A stretch of 17,025 nucleotides of DNA from a bacterium (GTDB lineage: Bacteria; Babelota; Babeliae; Babelales; JABDEC01): the NCBI GenBank assembly GCA_947481115.1, contig CANKEI010000020.1, positions 1 to 17,025 of the forward strand, written 5' to 3'. Shown here in pieces: positions 9,130-16,788 of this stretch; position 1 is the first letter of the stretch; each line of letters opens with the position of its first letter. The notes under the pieces were generated by a model, which made no database searches, was not told the origin of the DNA, and saw only the letters and a program-made list of their open reading frames with translations. A program made the translations under genes and the position numbers.

Positions 9130-9210
9130 CGTTCGTGGTGCCTGCCCGGCATAGCCTCGGCGACGCCTGGGAGTTTTTTCGACGTCAGGAGAAAAAGCAT
9201 CGAACCATAA
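9130..9210 (+). repeat. GC-rich composite repeat (family C ends with family B inside) after lgt
   Basis: The outer ends CGTTCGTGGTG (9130-9140) and ATCGAACCATAA (9199-9210) match the element at 8277-8317. Between them sits a different block: 9146-9168 is the reverse complement of 14584-14607 with a single-base insertion in the latter. Further inside, TTTTTTCGACGTCAGGAG separates the block from the right end. It reads as one repeat nested in another. Confidence 0.75.
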
Positions 9211-9251
9211 GAAATAAAAGTTAGCTTTTAGCTATTCCCACAATTTTCCGC

Positions 9252-9257
9252 TATAAT
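9252..9257 (+). promoter_or_regulatory. -10 box of the dnaG-rpoD operon, likely leaderless
   Basis: A perfect TATAAT lies 9 nt before the dnaG ATG at 9267, so the predicted start site falls about 0-3 nt from the start codon. No SD is present. The -35 region is weak (TTTAGC near 9227). Confidence 0.5.
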
Positions 9258-9266
9258 ACTAATACT

Positions 9267-11111
9267 ATGGACCTGTTTGAATTTGTTAAATCTAACCTAG
9301 ATATTCTTGATTTGGTGCGAGAACATACCTCGCTCAAAAAAGCTGGCGTGTATTGGAAAGGTCGTTGCCCATTCCATCATGAAAAAACCGGTTCATTCAC
9401 AGTTAGTCCCCATAAAGGTATTTTCTATTGTTTTGGTTGCCATGCTAATGGCGATGCCATTGGTTTTACAGCCAAAATTGAAAATTGCTCCCAAATCGAT
9501 GCTGCTAAGCTTTTAGTTGATAAATATAACTTACAAGTGCCGGAAGCTTTAGCTACCCGTGATCAACTAAAACAAGAGCTACAATCTGAGAAGCAGCACT
9601 TTAAAACTTGTGAAATTGTAACTTTGTGGTGCCAGAAAAATTTAACTAAAAACAGTTTAGCTTATAAATATCTAGTTGAAACACGCAAAATCACACCTGA
9701 CACAATTGACCAGTTTAAGATTGGCTACTTTGCTGATGGACCAGCTGCAATCAAATCGCTAATTAATTTTGCCAGCAGTCAAAATATTTTAATTAATGAC
9801 TTAGTAAACGCCAATATTTTAATTCAAACTAAAACCAATACCTATTCGCCATTCGAAGATCGGATTATTTTTCCCATCACAGATTACCTAGGTCGCTATT
9901 GTGGTTTTGGTGGCAGAATTTTTAAACCCCAAGATCAACGTGCCAAATATTATAATTCCCGCGAAAACCCTTATTTTAATAAGGGCGCACTTTTATTTGG
10001 CTTAGATAAAGCTCGTAAATCTATTCAACAACAAGATACGGTGTTCTTAGTTGAAGGATACACCGATTGCGTCGCCCTCTTTCAACATGGTTACCCCAAC
10101 GTAGTTGCGATCTTAGGTACAGCCTGCACAACTGAGCATATTAAGTTGATCTCACGCTTCTGTACGCAAATTTATGTACTTTACGACAGTGATCAAGCGG
10201 GTCAACAGGCGATCCTACGCTTGACAGAATTATGCTGGAACTTTAACATTGAAGTCAAAGTCATCATCTTGCCAGAAGGGGCCGATCCAGCCTCCTTTTT
10301 AACTAGTGGCGAAACGCTGGAAACAGCCATCGCAGAATCGCAAGATATCTATAAATTTATTGTAGAACGTTCTTGTAAATCATTTAATAATGAAAAATTA
10401 GCTAATAAAATTCAAGGTATCGAGAAATTGATCAATATTATTAATAATATACCAGACCAGTTAAAACGTTCGATTTTGCTTGAAGATGCGGCCAGATCTT
10501 TAGGTTTGCCAGTGGAAAGCTTACGGGTTAAACCGGTCAAAGCTAATCACAATTATACTGTCAACACACACAGCAATTTAAATCCTGGGTCTAGTGATTC
10601 GCAAATTACTCCTGATAATTCTCAAGCTAATTTAAACAAAACTAGTAATAATATTTTAGTAGATGCGATCGAAAAGAAAATTTTTGCTGCGATTATAAAT
10701 CAGCCAGAATTATTTATAAGCCAATATTATCCATTAGCTACACAGTTATCAGTGCCCTTTAGTAAAATTTTAGATACACTGATTAATACACAAAATATTA
10801 CACCCACTGGTGCGCCTGCTACTATGCAAATAGCTAATTTTGCATATAATTTTGAAAAGATTTTAAGTAGCTTGGATTTAAATGAGCAAGAATTTGTACG
10901 TCAAACAATTATGTCTGAAGGCGCAGAAACCGGACCTGATGAATTTAAACATTTAATGTTATTGTTTTTACAAAAACGTTGGAAGATTATTATTGGCCAG
11001 ACTAAGCAACAAATTACCAATGCGCAAGACAGCTTAGATCACAGTTCGCTAGCCAAGACCGTAGCTGAATTTCAAAAATTAAAAACAACCTTATTGGGGG
11101 AAATAAAATGA
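9267..11111 (+). CDS. dnaG: DNA primase
   Basis: DnaG makes RNA primers for the replication fork and binds the DnaB helicase. The 614-residue length is normal. The N-terminal zinc-binding domain has CPFH (Cys34, His37) and CFGC (Cys55, Cys58), a complete CHC2 site. The central catalytic region includes DRIIFPITDYLGRYCGFGGR (198-217), and the TOPRIM motifs follow: LVEGYTD (261-267, Glu263) and YDSDQAG (306-312, Asp307/309), the metal ligands. A polar Asn/Ser-rich linker (about 430-462) leads to the helical C-terminal helicase-interaction domain. The stop codon overlaps the rpoD start (ATGA at 11108-11111), the classic primase-sigma factor arrangement, here without rpsU upstream. The gene appears to be read from a promoter directly abutting its ATG. 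Confidence 0.97.
   Translation: MDLFEFVKSNLDILDLVREHTSLKKAGVYWKGRCPFHHEKTGSFTVSPHKGIFYCFGCHANGDAIGFTAKIENCSQIDAAKLLVDKYNLQVPEALATRDQLKQELQSEKQHFKTCEIVTLWCQKNLTKNSLAYKYLVETRKITPDTIDQFKIGYFADGPAAIKSLINFASSQNILINDLVNANILIQTKTNTYSPFEDRIIFPITDYLGRYCGFGGRIFKPQDQRAKYYNSRENPYFNKGALLFGLDKARKSIQQQDTVFLVEGYTDCVALFQHGYPNVVAILGTACTTEHIKLISRFCTQIYVLYDSDQAGQQAILRLTELCWNFNIEVKVIILPEGADPASFLTSGETLETAIAESQDIYKFIVERSCKSFNNEKLANKIQGIEKLINIINNIPDQLKRSILLEDAARSLGLPVESLRVKPVKANHNYTVNTHSNLNPGSSDSQITPDNSQANLNKTSNNILVDAIEKKIFAAIINQPELFISQYYPLATQLSVPFSKILDTLINTQNITPTGAPATMQIANFAYNFEKILSSLDLNEQEFVRQTIMSEGAETGPDEFKHLMLLFLQKRWKIIIGQTKQQITNAQDSLDHSSLAKTVAEFQKLKTTLLGEIK
11096..11101 (+). promoter_or_regulatory. Strong ribosome binding site of rpoD inside the end of dnaG
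   Basis: GGGGGA lies 6 nt before the rpoD ATG and within the last dnaG codons. With the ATGA overlap, this supports translational coupling and fixes the rpoD start at 11108. Confidence 0.7.
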
Positions 11112-12982
11112 GTGCTAAACCAACTATCAAGAAAAAAATTAGCTTGGCTGAAACTAAAAAAGCTAACTTTTTAGATACTAATGAACAAGTCGTAGAACTA
11201 TTGCAACGCGGCAAAGAAGAAGGCATTCTGACCTATGAAGAAATTATGGGTTTTTGCCAAGAAAATAATTTAGACGACAAAACGATTAACGATTTTTTGC
11301 ACTTAATCGAAAAAGATAATATCGAATTAGTCATGAACGAAGAGCTAACTGCTGGTGGCGATGAAGACTTACATCTAGGTCACATTGTTAGCAAAGTGGC
11401 ACCTAAATCAGGTGCTGTAACGCTCACTGAAGAATTCGAAGAAGATGAAGAGGAAGAACCGGCTGATCATCATGGTGACGACGAAGAACCTTCCGAGATT
11501 GTTAGTACTGGCTCGGTACAAGTCACAGATGGCGTCAAAGCCTATTTGAGAGATATTGGCAAAATTCCATTATTAAATAAAAAAACTGAAACTGCCATTT
11601 CAACTGAAATTTCTGAAAGCAAAGAGCAATCTATCGATGCAATAATTCATTTTCCATTCATGGTAAAAGAATTATTAGCGATTGGTGAAAAGATTCCCAA
11701 GAATGGCGTCGCGCTTAAAGATGTGATTCAATTTTCAGAATTCGATGAAGAAAACTTACCAAAACTCGAAGAAGAGCAAAAATCTTTATTAAACACGATT
11801 AATCAAATTCGTGATTTAATGGAAAATGAAATTAAAATTTATCGTACTTATCGTGATAAATCTGGCACTGTAAGTAATAAGCAAGAGATGCTCGATAAGA
11901 TTAAAGAAAACAAAGAGCAAATTTTTATTACAGTAAAAACTATCCGTTTTGCGAATAAATTTATTCGCAAAATTGGTAAACGTATCGAAAAAGCGCTAAC
12001 TAAAATTAAAGAACGTGAGATCACTACTGCCGAATATCGGACCGAACTTGATCGTTTAGCGGCCATTAAAAATCAGACTGAAGATCAAAAAGATCTGGCT
12101 AATGAACTCGACAAACAAATTCGGACCATTCAGAAAACGATTAAAAATATCGAGAGTGAAGTTGGCTTACCAACTGCTGAAATTATTAAATATCATCAGC
12201 AATTAGTGCAATGTCAAATTCGCGACAAACGGGCTAAAGATAGCTTAGCTAAAGCTAATTTACGTTTAGTTGTAAATATCGCTAAAAAATATATTAACCG
12301 TGGACTACACTTCTTAGATCTAATTCAAGAAGGCAACATTGGTTTAATGAAAGCTGTCGAAAAATTTGAATTCTCACGTGGTTTCAAATTTTCAACTTAT
12401 GCTACTTGGTGGATTAGACAAGCGATTACACGTGCCATTGCTGATCAATCTCGTACCATTCGTGTACCTGTACACATGGTCGAAACTTTAAATAAAATTA
12501 GTAAGATTAAGCATACGTTTTTACAAGAACATGGTCGTGAACCAACTCATGCTGAATTAGCTAAAGAGCTAAATATCGACGAGAAAAAAATCAAAAATAT
12601 TATTAAAATCTCGAAAGAGCCGATTTCACTAGAAACACCAGTTGGTGATGGTGAAGATGCCTTTATAAAAGATTTTATTGAAAACGAAGATGAATCTTCG
12701 CCAGCTGATATTGTCGCCAATAACGACCTTAAAGAGCGTGTTCGTGAAGTACTAAAAACACTGACACCTAGAGAAGAAAAAGTACTTAAAATGCGCTTTG
12801 GAATCGACGTTGCATCTGAACATACTTTAGAAGAAGTAGGCAAAGATTTCTCAGTTACACGGGAACGTATTCGTCAAATTGAAGTTAAAGCATTGCGCAA
12901 ATTAAGGCATCCATCTCGCTCTAAACGTTTACAATCTTTCTTCGATAAAGAGTTTAGAAATATTCCAGACGAAGAAGAATAA
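11108..12982 (+). CDS. rpoD: Primary RNA polymerase sigma factor (sigma-70)
   Basis: This factor directs core RNA polymerase to vegetative promoters. The 624 residues include all regions of a group 1 sigma. Region 1.1 is at about 25-75, with an acidic Glu/Asp stretch at 107-128. Region 1.2 is at 140-170 (DGVKAYLRDIGKIPLL). A long charged helical non-conserved region spans about 170-375, as in proteobacterial-type RpoD. Region 2 (378-455) has LRLVVNIAKKY, the core-binding DLIQEGNIGLMKAVEKF and the -10 recognition/melting segment FSTYATWWIRQAITRAIADQ. Region 3 covers about 458-535. Region 4 (550-610) includes LTPREEKVLKMRFG and the -35-binding helix-turn-helix TLEEVGKDFSVTRERIRQIE. The TTGACT/TATAAT promoters in this window match what such a sigma would read. 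It is coupled to dnaG by ATGA overlap and followed after 42 nt by the CBS protein. Confidence 0.97.
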   Translation: MSAKPTIKKKISLAETKKANFLDTNEQVVELLQRGKEEGILTYEEIMGFCQENNLDDKTINDFLHLIEKDNIELVMNEELTAGGDEDLHLGHIVSKVAPKSGAVTLTEEFEEDEEEEPADHHGDDEEPSEIVSTGSVQVTDGVKAYLRDIGKIPLLNKKTETAISTEISESKEQSIDAIIHFPFMVKELLAIGEKIPKNGVALKDVIQFSEFDEENLPKLEEEQKSLLNTINQIRDLMENEIKIYRTYRDKSGTVSNKQEMLDKIKENKEQIFITVKTIRFANKFIRKIGKRIEKALTKIKEREITTAEYRTELDRLAAIKNQTEDQKDLANELDKQIRTIQKTIKNIESEVGLPTAEIIKYHQQLVQCQIRDKRAKDSLAKANLRLVVNIAKKYINRGLHFLDLIQEGNIGLMKAVEKFEFSRGFKFSTYATWWIRQAITRAIADQSRTIRVPVHMVETLNKISKIKHTFLQEHGREPTHAELAKELNIDEKKIKNIIKISKEPISLETPVGDGEDAFIKDFIENEDESSPADIVANNDLKERVREVLKTLTPREEKVLKMRFGIDVASEHTLEEVGKDFSVTRERIRQIEVKALRKLRHPSRSKRLQSFFDKEFRNIPDEEE

Positions 12983-13024
12983 ATATTAAAATTAAAAATA
13001 AATTAAAAGTGAGAACTAAGCTAA

Positions 13025-14488
13025 ATGGGTAGTTTTATAACCTTAAAATTAATTGTTTTAATTATATCACTAGTAGTTTGTGCGATTTTTGCTTTTTTAG
13101 AAACTTGTATCACAGCTCTGCGACCATATAAAATCAAAGAGCTGTCTGGTACTATGCAAAAATACAGCGCTATTTTAAAAGTCTTAGAACATCATCCGCA
13201 ACATCTGATTATTTTGACTTTGATTGTTAGCAGTTTAGTGAATTCCGTTTCGGCTGCACTAATTACTGATTTAATCGAACTGTTATTCAAGAGTTTGCAG
13301 TGGTCTGCCAACTTAGGTTTTACGCTGGGAATTTTTATTGCCACATCGGCAATTTTAATTTTCGGTGAAATTATTCCTAAAAATATTGCTAAGACACACG
13401 GCGAATTTTATATTTCTAGTGCGCTGGGCATTATCGATTATAGCTATTATTTATTATTACCATTTATTCAAGTGCTGGATAAATTGTCTAAATATATCAT
13501 GCGCAAAATCAACAAAAATAATACCATCTTAAAACTAGATTCTAGTGAAAAAGAGATTAAATATTTAATTCAGCATATCGAAGAGCATGGCTTACTGGAA
13601 AAAGATAAAACGGCCATGTTACAAAATATTTTTCGTTTAGGTCGCACGCCAGTGCGCGAAATCATGGTGCCAGATACTGAGATTATTGCCCTTGATTCAG
13701 AATCTTCAGTGAGCGAAGCTTTAGAGATTTTTTCGCGATATCACTTTTCGCGCATTCCAATTTTTCATCAAAAAGCGACTAATATAATTGGCATTTTATA
13801 TCAAAAAGATTTACTCGCAATTATTAATACTGACCAATATAAACAAATGCCGATTAAACGCCTAATTAGACCTATTTTATTTACTCCAGAAAGTTTAAAA
13901 GTTAGCCAATTATTACGTGAATTCAGGCAACAACATGGGCATATGGCCATCGTACTTAACGAGTATGGTTCCATGACTGGGCTAGTCACACTAGAAGACG
14001 CGCTAGAAGAGATCGTAGGTGAAATTGCTGATGAGCACGAAGCTGTACATCACAAAATTGTACCTTTGCCAACTGGCGGCTGGATCGTAGATGCTAGTAT
14101 TAGTATCGAATCGCTTAGCATTATGCTGAAAGTAGAATTTCCTTCTGAAGGCTCTTCGACACTTGGCGGCTTTTTAACTGAACGGTTACAACATTTACCT
14201 AAGAAAGACGATCTGTTTGAATATCATAATTATAAATTTAAAATCGCTGAAGCTAATTTACGCAAAGTAATTAAAGTTCAGATTTTAACGCAAGATCAAA
14301 ATCTTGCCCCAATTCCAACTAAAACTCAAACTCCAGATCTAAATCCATCGCAACTTACTTATAATACTAACACTAGCATAACTAACACTAGTACTAATAT
14401 TGGCAAACATACTACTAACCCTACCATTACATCTGAAATAATTAATTTAACTGCCCAAGCTAAACAACAAGATACTACTGAGTATTAA
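13025..14488 (+). CDS. CNNM/CorC/HlyC-type membrane protein with a CBS pair
   Basis: Four-part architecture. An N-terminal DUF21/CNNM membrane domain (about 5-150) contains LETCITALRPYKIKEL (25-40) and FGEIIPKN (113-120). A linker leads to a CBS pair (about 207-335), from TPVREIMVP to VTLEDALEEIVGEIADE (321-337). The CorC_HlyC domain (about 345-422) contains GGWIVDAS and GGFLTERL. These proteins are tied to magnesium/divalent cation efflux or resistance, with adenine nucleotides sensed by the CBS pair. The older 'hemolysin C' label is historical. After residue 422 comes an extra 65-residue Thr/Asn/Pro-rich low-complexity tail, longer than usual. An SD-like GTGAG lies at 13009-13013. The position 42 nt after rpoD with no terminator suggests a shared transcript. 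The exact ion and direction cannot be told. Confidence 0.88.
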   Translation: MGSFITLKLIVLIISLVVCAIFAFLETCITALRPYKIKELSGTMQKYSAILKVLEHHPQHLIILTLIVSSLVNSVSAALITDLIELLFKSLQWSANLGFTLGIFIATSAILIFGEIIPKNIAKTHGEFYISSALGIIDYSYYLLLPFIQVLDKLSKYIMRKINKNNTILKLDSSEKEIKYLIQHIEEHGLLEKDKTAMLQNIFRLGRTPVREIMVPDTEIIALDSESSVSEALEIFSRYHFSRIPIFHQKATNIIGILYQKDLLAIINTDQYKQMPIKRLIRPILFTPESLKVSQLLREFRQQHGHMAIVLNEYGSMTGLVTLEDALEEIVGEIADEHEAVHHKIVPLPTGGWIVDASISIESLSIMLKVEFPSEGSSTLGGFLTERLQHLPKKDDLFEYHNYKFKIAEANLRKVIKVQILTQDQNLAPIPTKTQTPDLNPSQLTYNTNTSITNTSTNIGKHTTNPTITSEIINLTAQAKQQDTTEY

Positions 14489-14512
14489 TTTAGTTATGTT
14501 AAAATTTACAAT

Positions 14513-14528
14513 ACTGTGAACAGTTTTT
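14513..14528 (+). terminator. Weak terminator candidate after the dnaG-rpoD-CBS operon
   Basis: ACTG (14513-14516), loop TGAA, CAGT (14521-14524), then TTTT. The stem is only 4 bp, so this is tentative, but it sits 25 nt after the last stop codon of the operon. Confidence 0.3.
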
Positions 14529-14575
14529 AAAACAATCTCTTCAAGAATCATTTTAGTCAAAAAAAGATATTTTTT

Positions 14576-14675
14576 CTCGCTCCAGGCGTCGCCAGAGGCT
14601 ATGCCGGACACAGTCGTCCCACAACCCGCTCATCCCGAGTGGAGCGTAGCGCAGTCGAGGGAGGGATGTTGCGAG
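14576..14675. repeat. Composite GC-rich repeat (family B joined to family A)
   Basis: The left part (14580-14610) is family B: AGGCGTCGCC (14584-14593) and GAGGCTATGCCGG (14595-14607) are inverted relative to 9146-9168. The right part (14626-14673) is family A, inverted relative to 1733-1803. The whole block is bounded by CTCGC (14576-14580) and GCGAG (14671-14675). It is much richer in GC than its surroundings and lies 21 nt before the pseudogene remnant. Confidence 0.75.
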
Positions 14676-14696
14676 TAGAAACTGTGAATTACGTAA

Positions 14697-15007
14697 GAAC
14701 TACAATTATTAAATCTAAATAATATCGAGGCCTCTAAATATACTTTAGGAACGTTTGACATTGACCAAATTCCATTAACAGCTTTAATGTTTCAAACTGG
14801 TTACTTAACCATTGACAGCCTAGATCAAGCGAGCGGACTCTATAAATTAAAAGGTCCCAATCAAGAAGTTAAAAGCACCTTAAAAAATATTTGTTAGCAA
14901 TTTTTATCAACTCAGATTTAAACTCAACTGAATTATTGGTACACAAATTTTTTGAAAAAACTGCCGGCGAATTTAAAATAAATTATGCTTATCAACAACT
15001 AAAATAA
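14697..15007 (+). pseudogene. Fragment of an AAA-ATPase-like (PD-(D/E)XK-linked) protein, frameshifted
   Basis: Frame 14697-14897 reads as a piece of the AAA-ATPase-like family (the Pfam group formerly tied to DUF1703). The diagnostic block is IPLTALMFQTGYLTIDSL, where family members have LLFQTGYLTI, followed by LYKLKGPNQEVKSTLK, where they have a PNxEV motif. It stops at TAG 14895-14897. A -1 shift within the six-A run at 14882-14887 restores an open frame (KKYLLAIFINSDL onward) to TAA at 15005-15007, giving about 100 residues in total. The whole N-terminal ATPase domain and most or all of the C-terminal nuclease are missing, and upstream sequence is replaced by a GC-rich repeat. I read it as a decayed remnant. 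Full-length relatives are multi-copy accessory genes in many host-associated bacteria. Confidence 0.82.
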
Positions 15008-15145
15008 TTAATTTTTACGCTCTAAGTTCAGCCACCAATCAGCTAACTCTATTTTAAAATTTAAAACCATTGCATTTGCCCCTAAGCTTTTAATATCCCA
15101 GTTAAGATCTAAAAATAAAACTTAACTATCGGGTAATTAAAAACT

Positions 15146-15529
15146 ATGGTATCGATATCTGTTCGTACAAAACTTTCAGCGCTTAAGCTATTATTACTAT
15201 TAACTTGCGTTAGTGCCATTACAAGCAAAATCTATTCAGGTTTAGCTAAAACTAAGCCTAGCCCAACTGCTTCTCTAACCAAAGGCTCTAACTCCAGTCA
15301 TAACACTAATTCTACGGCCGTTAACACAACGAAAACTGACAACAATATTATTTCTGATGACAGCGACCCCGTAGCTCAAAAAATATTACAGTTATTCGCA
15401 GCCTCTATATTGGCCTTCGGCAGCCTAGTCGCCGACCCGCACAACCCTAGTAATATCAAATCTGCTTTGTTTAGTATGGCCACCTGTTGGTATAAAATTT
15501 TTATGACGGCTACTGCGCCAGAAGCCTGA
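15146..15529 (+). CDS. Small putative exported protein, function unknown
   Basis: A 127-residue product. Residues 9-27 (KLSALKLLLLLTCVSAITS) look like a signal peptide with a basic n-region. Residues 37-63 are a Ser/Thr/Asn/Pro-rich linker. The C-terminal half (74-127) has a second hydrophobic helix (ILQLFAASILAFGSLVA, 80-96) and a compact end with ATCWYK. No family was recognised. No strong SD precedes the ATG (GGG lies about 12 nt away), so the exact start is less sure. It opens the run of short signal-peptide genes that fills the rest of the window. Codon use is AT-rich like its neighbours. Confidence 0.55.
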   Translation: MVSISVRTKLSALKLLLLLTCVSAITSKIYSGLAKTKPSPTASLTKGSNSSHNTNSTAVNTTKTDNNIISDDSDPVAQKILQLFAASILAFGSLVADPHNPSNIKSALFSMATCWYKIFMTATAPEA

Positions 15530-15662
15530 CCCTATCGCACATATCAACCAATTTTAAGTTAAAAATTAAAGAATAACAGCTCCTAATAGGCCTACCAATT
15601 ATCAAACATCCAAATTATTGCTTATTTAAACAACTTTTTGCTACTTTAGAACTAGTAATCAT

Positions 15663-15684
15663 ATTTTAGTTAAATTTTAGTTAA
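15663..15684 (+). repeat. Two tandem 11-nt units in the leader of the first ankyrin gene
   Basis: ATTTTAGTTAA occurs twice back to back immediately before the SD. A matching tandem pair, with A for G, is found at 16751-16772 before the small ORF at 16789. Confidence 0.85.
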
Positions 15685-15696
15685 ATGGGGTTATTT

Positions 15697-16206
15697 ATGA
15701 AAAATCTAAAATTCTTATCTTTAGCTACTGTAATTTGTATAATACTTGCTAATCCAATTTCTTTAGAAGCAGTCGATATAAATGATCTATCAAACCGTTT
15801 TGATAATGCTATTGCGGCGAACGATCTTAACGAAATATCAGATTTAATTGGAGAAGCTAGCCATATTGAAGGCGGGGTTAATGCAGTGCATAAAGCTGGT
15901 TCTCCAAAAACACCATTATTTGAGGCAGTTAAAAAAGACAAGAGAGAAATCATCAGACTTTTAATTGAGGCAGGCGCTGATTTTAATCAACAAATTGGAC
16001 CAGTTAGAATATCACCGTTACATTTGGCAGCAACGCACCATAAATCTGATGCCGTTAGAGCATTGATAGAATATGGCGGAGATGAATTAAATTTAGAAAT
16101 TACTAACGCGCGTGGGACCACACCACTTCAATGGGCACGCGCAAATGCACCTGAAATTGCTCAAATTTTACAGGATGAAATAGCGCGCAGAAATGAGGCT
16201 GCATAA
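15697..16206 (+). CDS. Secreted ankyrin-repeat protein
   Basis: Counted from the ATG at 15697, this is a 169-residue protein with a clear signal peptide (KNLKFLSLATVICIILA, cleavage near 25 after SLEA). Three ankyrin units follow: about 68-98 (KTPLFEAVKKDKREIIRLL, then EAGADFN), 104-135 (SPLHLAATHHKSDAVRALI) and 138-160 (GTTPLQWARANAPEIAQIL). TPLH/TPLF starts and LLIEAGAD-type turns are the ankyrin hallmarks. Ankyrin repeats bind other proteins, so a role at the cell surface or on a host target is plausible but inferred. An in-frame ATG at 15685 would add MGLF. I prefer 15697 because GGGG (15687-15690) then sits 6 nt upstream as SD and the signal peptide starts cleanly. It is a paralogue-like neighbour of the 16261 gene; both begin MK-[N/D]-LK-[F/Y]-L. 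Confidence 0.8.
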   Translation: MKNLKFLSLATVICIILANPISLEAVDINDLSNRFDNAIAANDLNEISDLIGEASHIEGGVNAVHKAGSPKTPLFEAVKKDKREIIRLLIEAGADFNQQIGPVRISPLHLAATHHKSDAVRALIEYGGDELNLEITNARGTTPLQWARANAPEIAQILQDEIARRNEAA

Positions 16207-16210
16207 TCTG

Positions 16211-16216
16211 TATAAT
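16211..16216 (+). promoter_or_regulatory. Candidate -10 box for the second ankyrin gene
   Basis: A perfect TATAAT lies 44 nt before the ATG at 16261, just after the stop codon of the first ankyrin gene. No good -35 was seen. Confidence 0.35.
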
Positions 16217-16260
16217 ATAGGTGCAAAGTGCCCATATAGAGTTACTTAATGGAGTTACTG

Positions 16261-16698
16261 ATGAAAGATTTGAAATATTTATATTTGATATTAATAATTA
16301 CCAGTAGCTGCTTAACTAGCTTAGTTTGCGCTATAGGCTTAGATGATAGCGCAAGATCTTTTGTAGATTTTAGAATTGCTATTCGAGCAGATAGCCCAGA
16401 TTTACTCACACTTGCAATTCAAGCTGCTGGAAACATCGAAGATAGTCGTTGGGGAATTGCTGGAATAACGCCATTGCATGAAGCTGCCCTAGAAGGCAAA
16501 GTTTGGGCAATTGATCACTTACTAGATGCCGGCGTAAATGTTGATGTAGCTAGCGATGCTGGTAAAACACCCTTAGAAACTGCCATTAGGCATCATAAAA
16601 CTGCGGCTGCTTTACGTTTAATCGAATTGGGTGCTAATCGTAACAATATGCTAGAACTCACAGATGACCCTTTGATTAGAGCTGCGCTAGAAAGCTAA
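16261..16698 (+). CDS. Secreted ankyrin-repeat protein, second of the pair
   Basis: Counted from the ATG at 16261, this is a 145-residue protein. Residues 1-24 form a signal peptide (LKYLYLILIITSSCLTSLVCA, split by a Cys; cleavage after LVCA). Ankyrin units are visible at about 69-98 (TPLHEAALEGKVWAIDHLL, then DAGVNVD) and 102-130 (KTPLETAIRHHKTAAALRLI, then ELGANRN), with a degenerate unit before them (33-62). GGAG at 16251-16254, 6 nt upstream, fixes the start; an in-frame ATG at 16249 would add MELL. It lies 54 nt after the first ankyrin gene. Sequence outside the signal peptide differs considerably from that gene, so any duplication is old. The likely role is protein binding outside the cytoplasm; the target is unknown. 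Confidence 0.8.
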   Translation: MKDLKYLYLILIITSSCLTSLVCAIGLDDSARSFVDFRIAIRADSPDLLTLAIQAAGNIEDSRWGIAGITPLHEAALEGKVWAIDHLLDAGVNVDVASDAGKTPLETAIRHHKTAAALRLIELGANRNNMLELTDDPLIRAALES

Positions 16699-16717
16699 AA
16701 CAGTTAACCAGTGCAGC

Positions 16718-16729
16718 TTATGGTTCGAT
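16718..16729 (-). repeat. Isolated half of the family C repeat
   Basis: TTATGGTTCGAT is the exact 12-nt reverse complement of the right end of the elements at 8306-8317 and 9199-9210. The matching left end was not found nearby. Confidence 0.55.
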
Positions 16730-16750
16730 ATTTTTCACTTTTTTAAATAA

Positions 16751-16772
16751 GTTTTAATTAAATTTTAATTAA
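16751..16772 (+). repeat. Tandem 11-nt units in the leader of the 16789 ORF
   Basis: GTTTTAATTAA and ATTTTAATTAA lie back to back and match the pair at 15663-15684 apart from an A/G exchange in each unit and the first base of the first unit. Being AT-rich, chance similarity is possible, but the shared SD layout downstream argues for common origin. Confidence 0.6.
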
Positions 16773-16788
16773 TAAAATGGATTTTTTG

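Larger units (their letters stand above)
14489..15145. other. 657-nt decayed gap without an intact gene
   Basis: In order it holds a weak terminator (14513-14528), a composite GC-rich repeat (14576-14675), a frameshifted fragment of an AAA-ATPase-like gene (14697-15007), and about 140 nt of AT-rich leader for the next gene. That leader contains a 6-bp inverted repeat, GTTAAG (15101-15106) and CTTAAC (15121-15126). No RNA gene was recognised. Confidence 0.7.

Noticed and set aside
12547..12843. Minus-strand open frame over rpoD regions 3-4
   Set aside because: The rpoD frame is strongly conserved here; the Ser-rich antisense product is the usual shadow of such coding sequence.
14882..14888. 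Programmed -1 frameshift producing a functional protein
   Set aside because: The heptamer fits, but the joined product still lacks the ATPase domain and the expected C-terminal part, and has no start codon or SD. Decay is the simpler reading.
15685..15696. Upstream ATGs (15685, 16249, 16777) as the main starts
   Set aside because: Each overlaps the best SD of the downstream ATG and has no SD of its own, so the downstream starts were preferred; dual use is kept open as a finding.
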